In this document: positions 62,373-64,000 of the stretch, in pieces
How positions within the stretch are numbered: the stretch's first letter is position 1
How the letters are laid out: each line of letters starts with the position of its first letter
NCBI RefSeq assembly: GCF_017993425.1
Contig: NZ_JAGOMQ010000014.1
Span: 30,974 to 94,973 of the forward strand
DNA from: Amaricoccus sp.
GTDB taxonomy: Bacteria > Pseudomonadota > Alphaproteobacteria > Rhodobacterales > Rhodobacteraceae
Reading direction: 5' to 3'
Length of the DNA: 64,000 bases
Made by a program: the position numbers and the translations under genes
The notes under the pieces: model-generated
Told to the model about the DNA's origin: nothing
Databases searched by the model: none
What the model saw: only the letters and a program-made list of their open reading frames with translations

Positions 62373-63587
62373 ATGCGCGAGGTGAGGGTGGAGCGGCTCG
62401 GGCTGCGCGGCGACGGGCTCGCCGCCGACGGGCTGCGGGTTCCTCTGGCGCTGCCGGGCGAGGTCGTGCGCGGGCCGGTCGCCGACGGCGTGCTCGCGCC
62501 CGTGGAGATCCTCGAGGCGGCGCCGGAGCTGGTCGAGCCGCCCTGCCCGCATTTCGGGACCTGCGGCGGCTGCGCCCTGCAGCACGCCTCGGACGGCTTC
62601 CTCGCGGCGTGGAAGCGCGAGGCGGTGGCGCGGGCGCTGGCGGCGCAGGGGCTGGCGGCCGAGGTCGGACCGGTCCGGGTCTCGCCGCCGCGGTCGCGGC
62701 GGCGGGCGGTCTTCGCGGCGCGGCGGACGCGCAAGGGCGCGGCGGTGGGCTTCCACGGCCGGCGCTCGGCGGAGATCGTCGACGTGCCGGGCTGTCTGCT
62801 GGTGCGGCCGGAGCTCATCGCGGCGCGGCCGGCGCTCGCGGAGGTCGCGCGCGTCGGGGCCTCGCGCTCCGGGGCGCTGCGCTGCACGGTCACCCTGTCG
62901 GAGGGCGGGCTCGACGTCGAGGTCGCCGGCGGCAAGCCGCTCGACGCAGGCCTGCGGCGGGAGCTGGTCGGCGTCGCCGGGGCGGCAGGCTTCGCGCGGC
63001 TCGCCTGGGAGGGCGAGCCGGTCGCGACGCTGCGGCCGCCGGCGCAGCGCATCGGGCGGGCGCGGGTCACGCCGCCGCCGGGGGCGTTCCTCCAGGCGAC
63101 GGCGGAGGGCGAGGCGGCGCTGGTCGCCGCGGTGCGCGAGGGCGTCGGCGGGGCGCGGCGGGTCGCCGACCTCTTCGCCGGCTGCGGCGCCTTCGCGCTG
63201 CCGCTCGCCGAGGCGGCGGAGGTTCACGCCGTCGAGGGCGACGCGGCGATGCTGGCGGCGCTCGACGCCGGCTGGCGCGGGGCGGAGGGGCTGCGGCGCG
63301 TGACGACGGAAGCGCGCGACCTCTTCCGCCGGCCGCTGCTGCCGGGCGAGCTGGCGCGGTTCGAGGCGGCGGCGCTCGACCCGCCGCGGGCCGGCGCCGA
63401 GGCGCAGGCCCGGGCGCTCGCGGCGTCGAAGGTGGGCGTGGCGGCGGCGGTCTCGTGCAACCCGGCGAGCTTCGCCCGCGACGCGGCGATCCTCGTCGCG
63501 GCGGGGTTCCGGCTGGGCGCGGTCGAGGTGATCGACCAGTTCCGCTGGTCGGGGCACGTCGAGCTGGCGGCGCGCCTCGCGCGCTGA
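62373..63587 (+). CDS. 23S rRNA (uracil-5-)-methyltransferase RlmD/TrmA-family protein
   Basis: 404-residue class I SAM RNA m5U methyltransferase. 4Fe-4S cysteines: CPHFGTCGGCALQH plus a later Cys in DVPGCLL. SAM motif VADLFAGCGAFALPLAEAAEVHAVE, DPPRAGAE and the catalytic-Cys motif VAAAVSCNPASFARDAA, then VEVIDQFRWSGHVELAARL. A TRAM-like N-terminal strand VERLGLRGDGLA is present, though short. Probably modifies 23S rRNA uridines. Confidence 0.88.
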   Translation: MREVRVERLGLRGDGLAADGLRVPLALPGEVVRGPVADGVLAPVEILEAAPELVEPPCPHFGTCGGCALQHASDGFLAAWKREAVARALAAQGLAAEVGPVRVSPPRSRRRAVFAARRTRKGAAVGFHGRRSAEIVDVPGCLLVRPELIAARPALAEVARVGASRSGALRCTVTLSEGGLDVEVAGGKPLDAGLRRELVGVAGAAGFARLAWEGEPVATLRPPAQRIGRARVTPPPGAFLQATAEGEAALVAAVREGVGGARRVADLFAGCGAFALPLAEAAEVHAVEGDAAMLAALDAGWRGAEGLRRVTTEARDLFRRPLLPGELARFEAAALDPPRAGAEAQARALAASKVGVAAAVSCNPASFARDAAILVAAGFRLGAVEVIDQFRWSGHVELAARLAR

Positions 63588-63607
63588 GCCCGTCCCGGGG
63601 CGGAGGC

Positions 63608-63646
63608 GTGTTCACGCGTGAAAATTGCCTAAGTCATTGATTTTAC
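63608..63646 (-). repeat. TTCACGCGTGAA box, copy D
   Basis: Reverse orientation: palindrome at 63611-63622 then AAATTGCCTAAGTCATTGAT. It begins 20 bp after the methyltransferase stop and 31 bp before MITE-like copy D. Confidence 0.7.
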
Positions 63647-63677
63647 GTGAGGCGACCCCGGCCGGATCCTGGCGCGG

Positions 63678-64000
63678 CACACTGCACGACACCTGTCTGC
63701 CCTGCTGGATCCACGGGGCGCGCGCGAGCGCCGAGCGACCGAAGCGGGCTTGCCCGCGAGGCCCGGCGCGACAGGCGAAAGCATGGCTTTCGCCGCGCCG
63801 ACGGCTGGAGCGCGTTGGCGCGGAAGCCGTCAGGGGCGCCGATTTCTGCGGAAGCGCGCCATCCGTCCGTGGTCGCCCCGGCGAGCGCGGAATCGCGCTC
63901 GCCCCCCGCAGGGGCGATCGCGGACGGATTTGCCGCGGGTCAAATCCGTCTGGCGTCGGCGTCGCGGCCAGCCTCGGGCCGGGCTTCCTCTCCACTGTCG
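63678..64000 (+). mobile_element. Structured MITE-like element, copy D, right end outside window
   Basis: The left terminal repeat CACACTGCACGACA (63678-63691) and almost the whole interior of copy A are present in the same orientation, including the hairpins GCGAAAGCA/TGGCTTTCGC, GGCGAGCGCG/CGCGCTCGCC and GACGGATTTG/CAAATCCGTC. The last bases, CTGTCG, are the start of the right terminal repeat, so about 9 bases lie past the window. Interior identity to copy A is high, with small indels near the left third. Confidence 0.62.

Overview
The window is a very G+C-rich chromosomal segment from an alphaproteobacterium, most probably a member of the Rhodobacterales. The evidence is the alphaproteobacterial gene order rpsB-tsf-pyrH-frr-uppS-cdsA-dxr-rseP-bamA-skp-fabZ-lpxA-lpxI, a bpt-type arginyltransferase, a VPLPA-CTERM-like sorting signal, a dctA gene with a sigma-54 promoter and DctD-like sites, and a fragment of a Rep initiator of the kind carried by Rhodobacterales plasmids. 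No tRNA, rRNA or CRISPR array was seen.

Layout. 1-10.5 kb: bpt (5' end outside the window), two cyclophilins, an Fe-S uracil-DNA-glycosylase-like protein, an SseB protein, a large low-complexity subtilase divergent from an ECF sigma/anti-sigma pair, and a DUF3300/DUF2950 pair. 10.5-24.4 kb (minus strand): the translation, isoprenoid and envelope cluster listed above. Its distal end is unusual. lpxB is absent, a denD-like dehydrogenase follows lpxI, lpxI lacks an ordinary start codon, and the lpxA-lpxI gap contains a LacI-type operator. 24.5-27.6 kb: two tandem HUMPS-fold genes (the second without the catalytic residues) divergent from dctA. 28-35 kb: a structured repeat, then a metallopeptidase, a GMC oxidoreductase, an Lhr-like helicase, a GNAT protein and transaldolase. 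35-37.3 kb: a lower-G+C island with a small membrane protein, a sorted exoprotein and a broken plasmid Rep gene.

37.3-60.5 kb is a carbohydrate island. apnO, apsD, a FadR-type regulator, an oiaK-type DUF1537 kinase, a ROK kinase, an inositol-monophosphatase-like protein and a RuBisCO-like protein (oiaX/oiaT type) match the oxidative D-apiose/D-apionate route. Next comes lacI with an ABC importer, an FGGY kinase, a class II aldolase and an epimerase/isomerase, which looks like a phosphorylation-aldol route for a branched or short sugar. On the minus strand, a broken araC is followed by a second ABC importer, a ribitol-dehydrogenase-like SDR and a ribulokinase-like FGGY kinase, a pentitol-type operon. 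The same operator core occurs at lacI, at the second FGGY kinase and in front of lpxI-denD, so these loci may form one LacI regulon. An RraA-fold protein, a VOC protein and an RlmD/TrmA-like methyltransferase end the window.

Two dispersed repeat families lie in the gaps. One is a roughly 320-bp hairpin-rich element with terminal inverted repeats; two copies are essentially complete and two are partial. The other is a roughly 37-bp box built on TTCACGCGTGAA, found four times. Neither was recognised as a described element.
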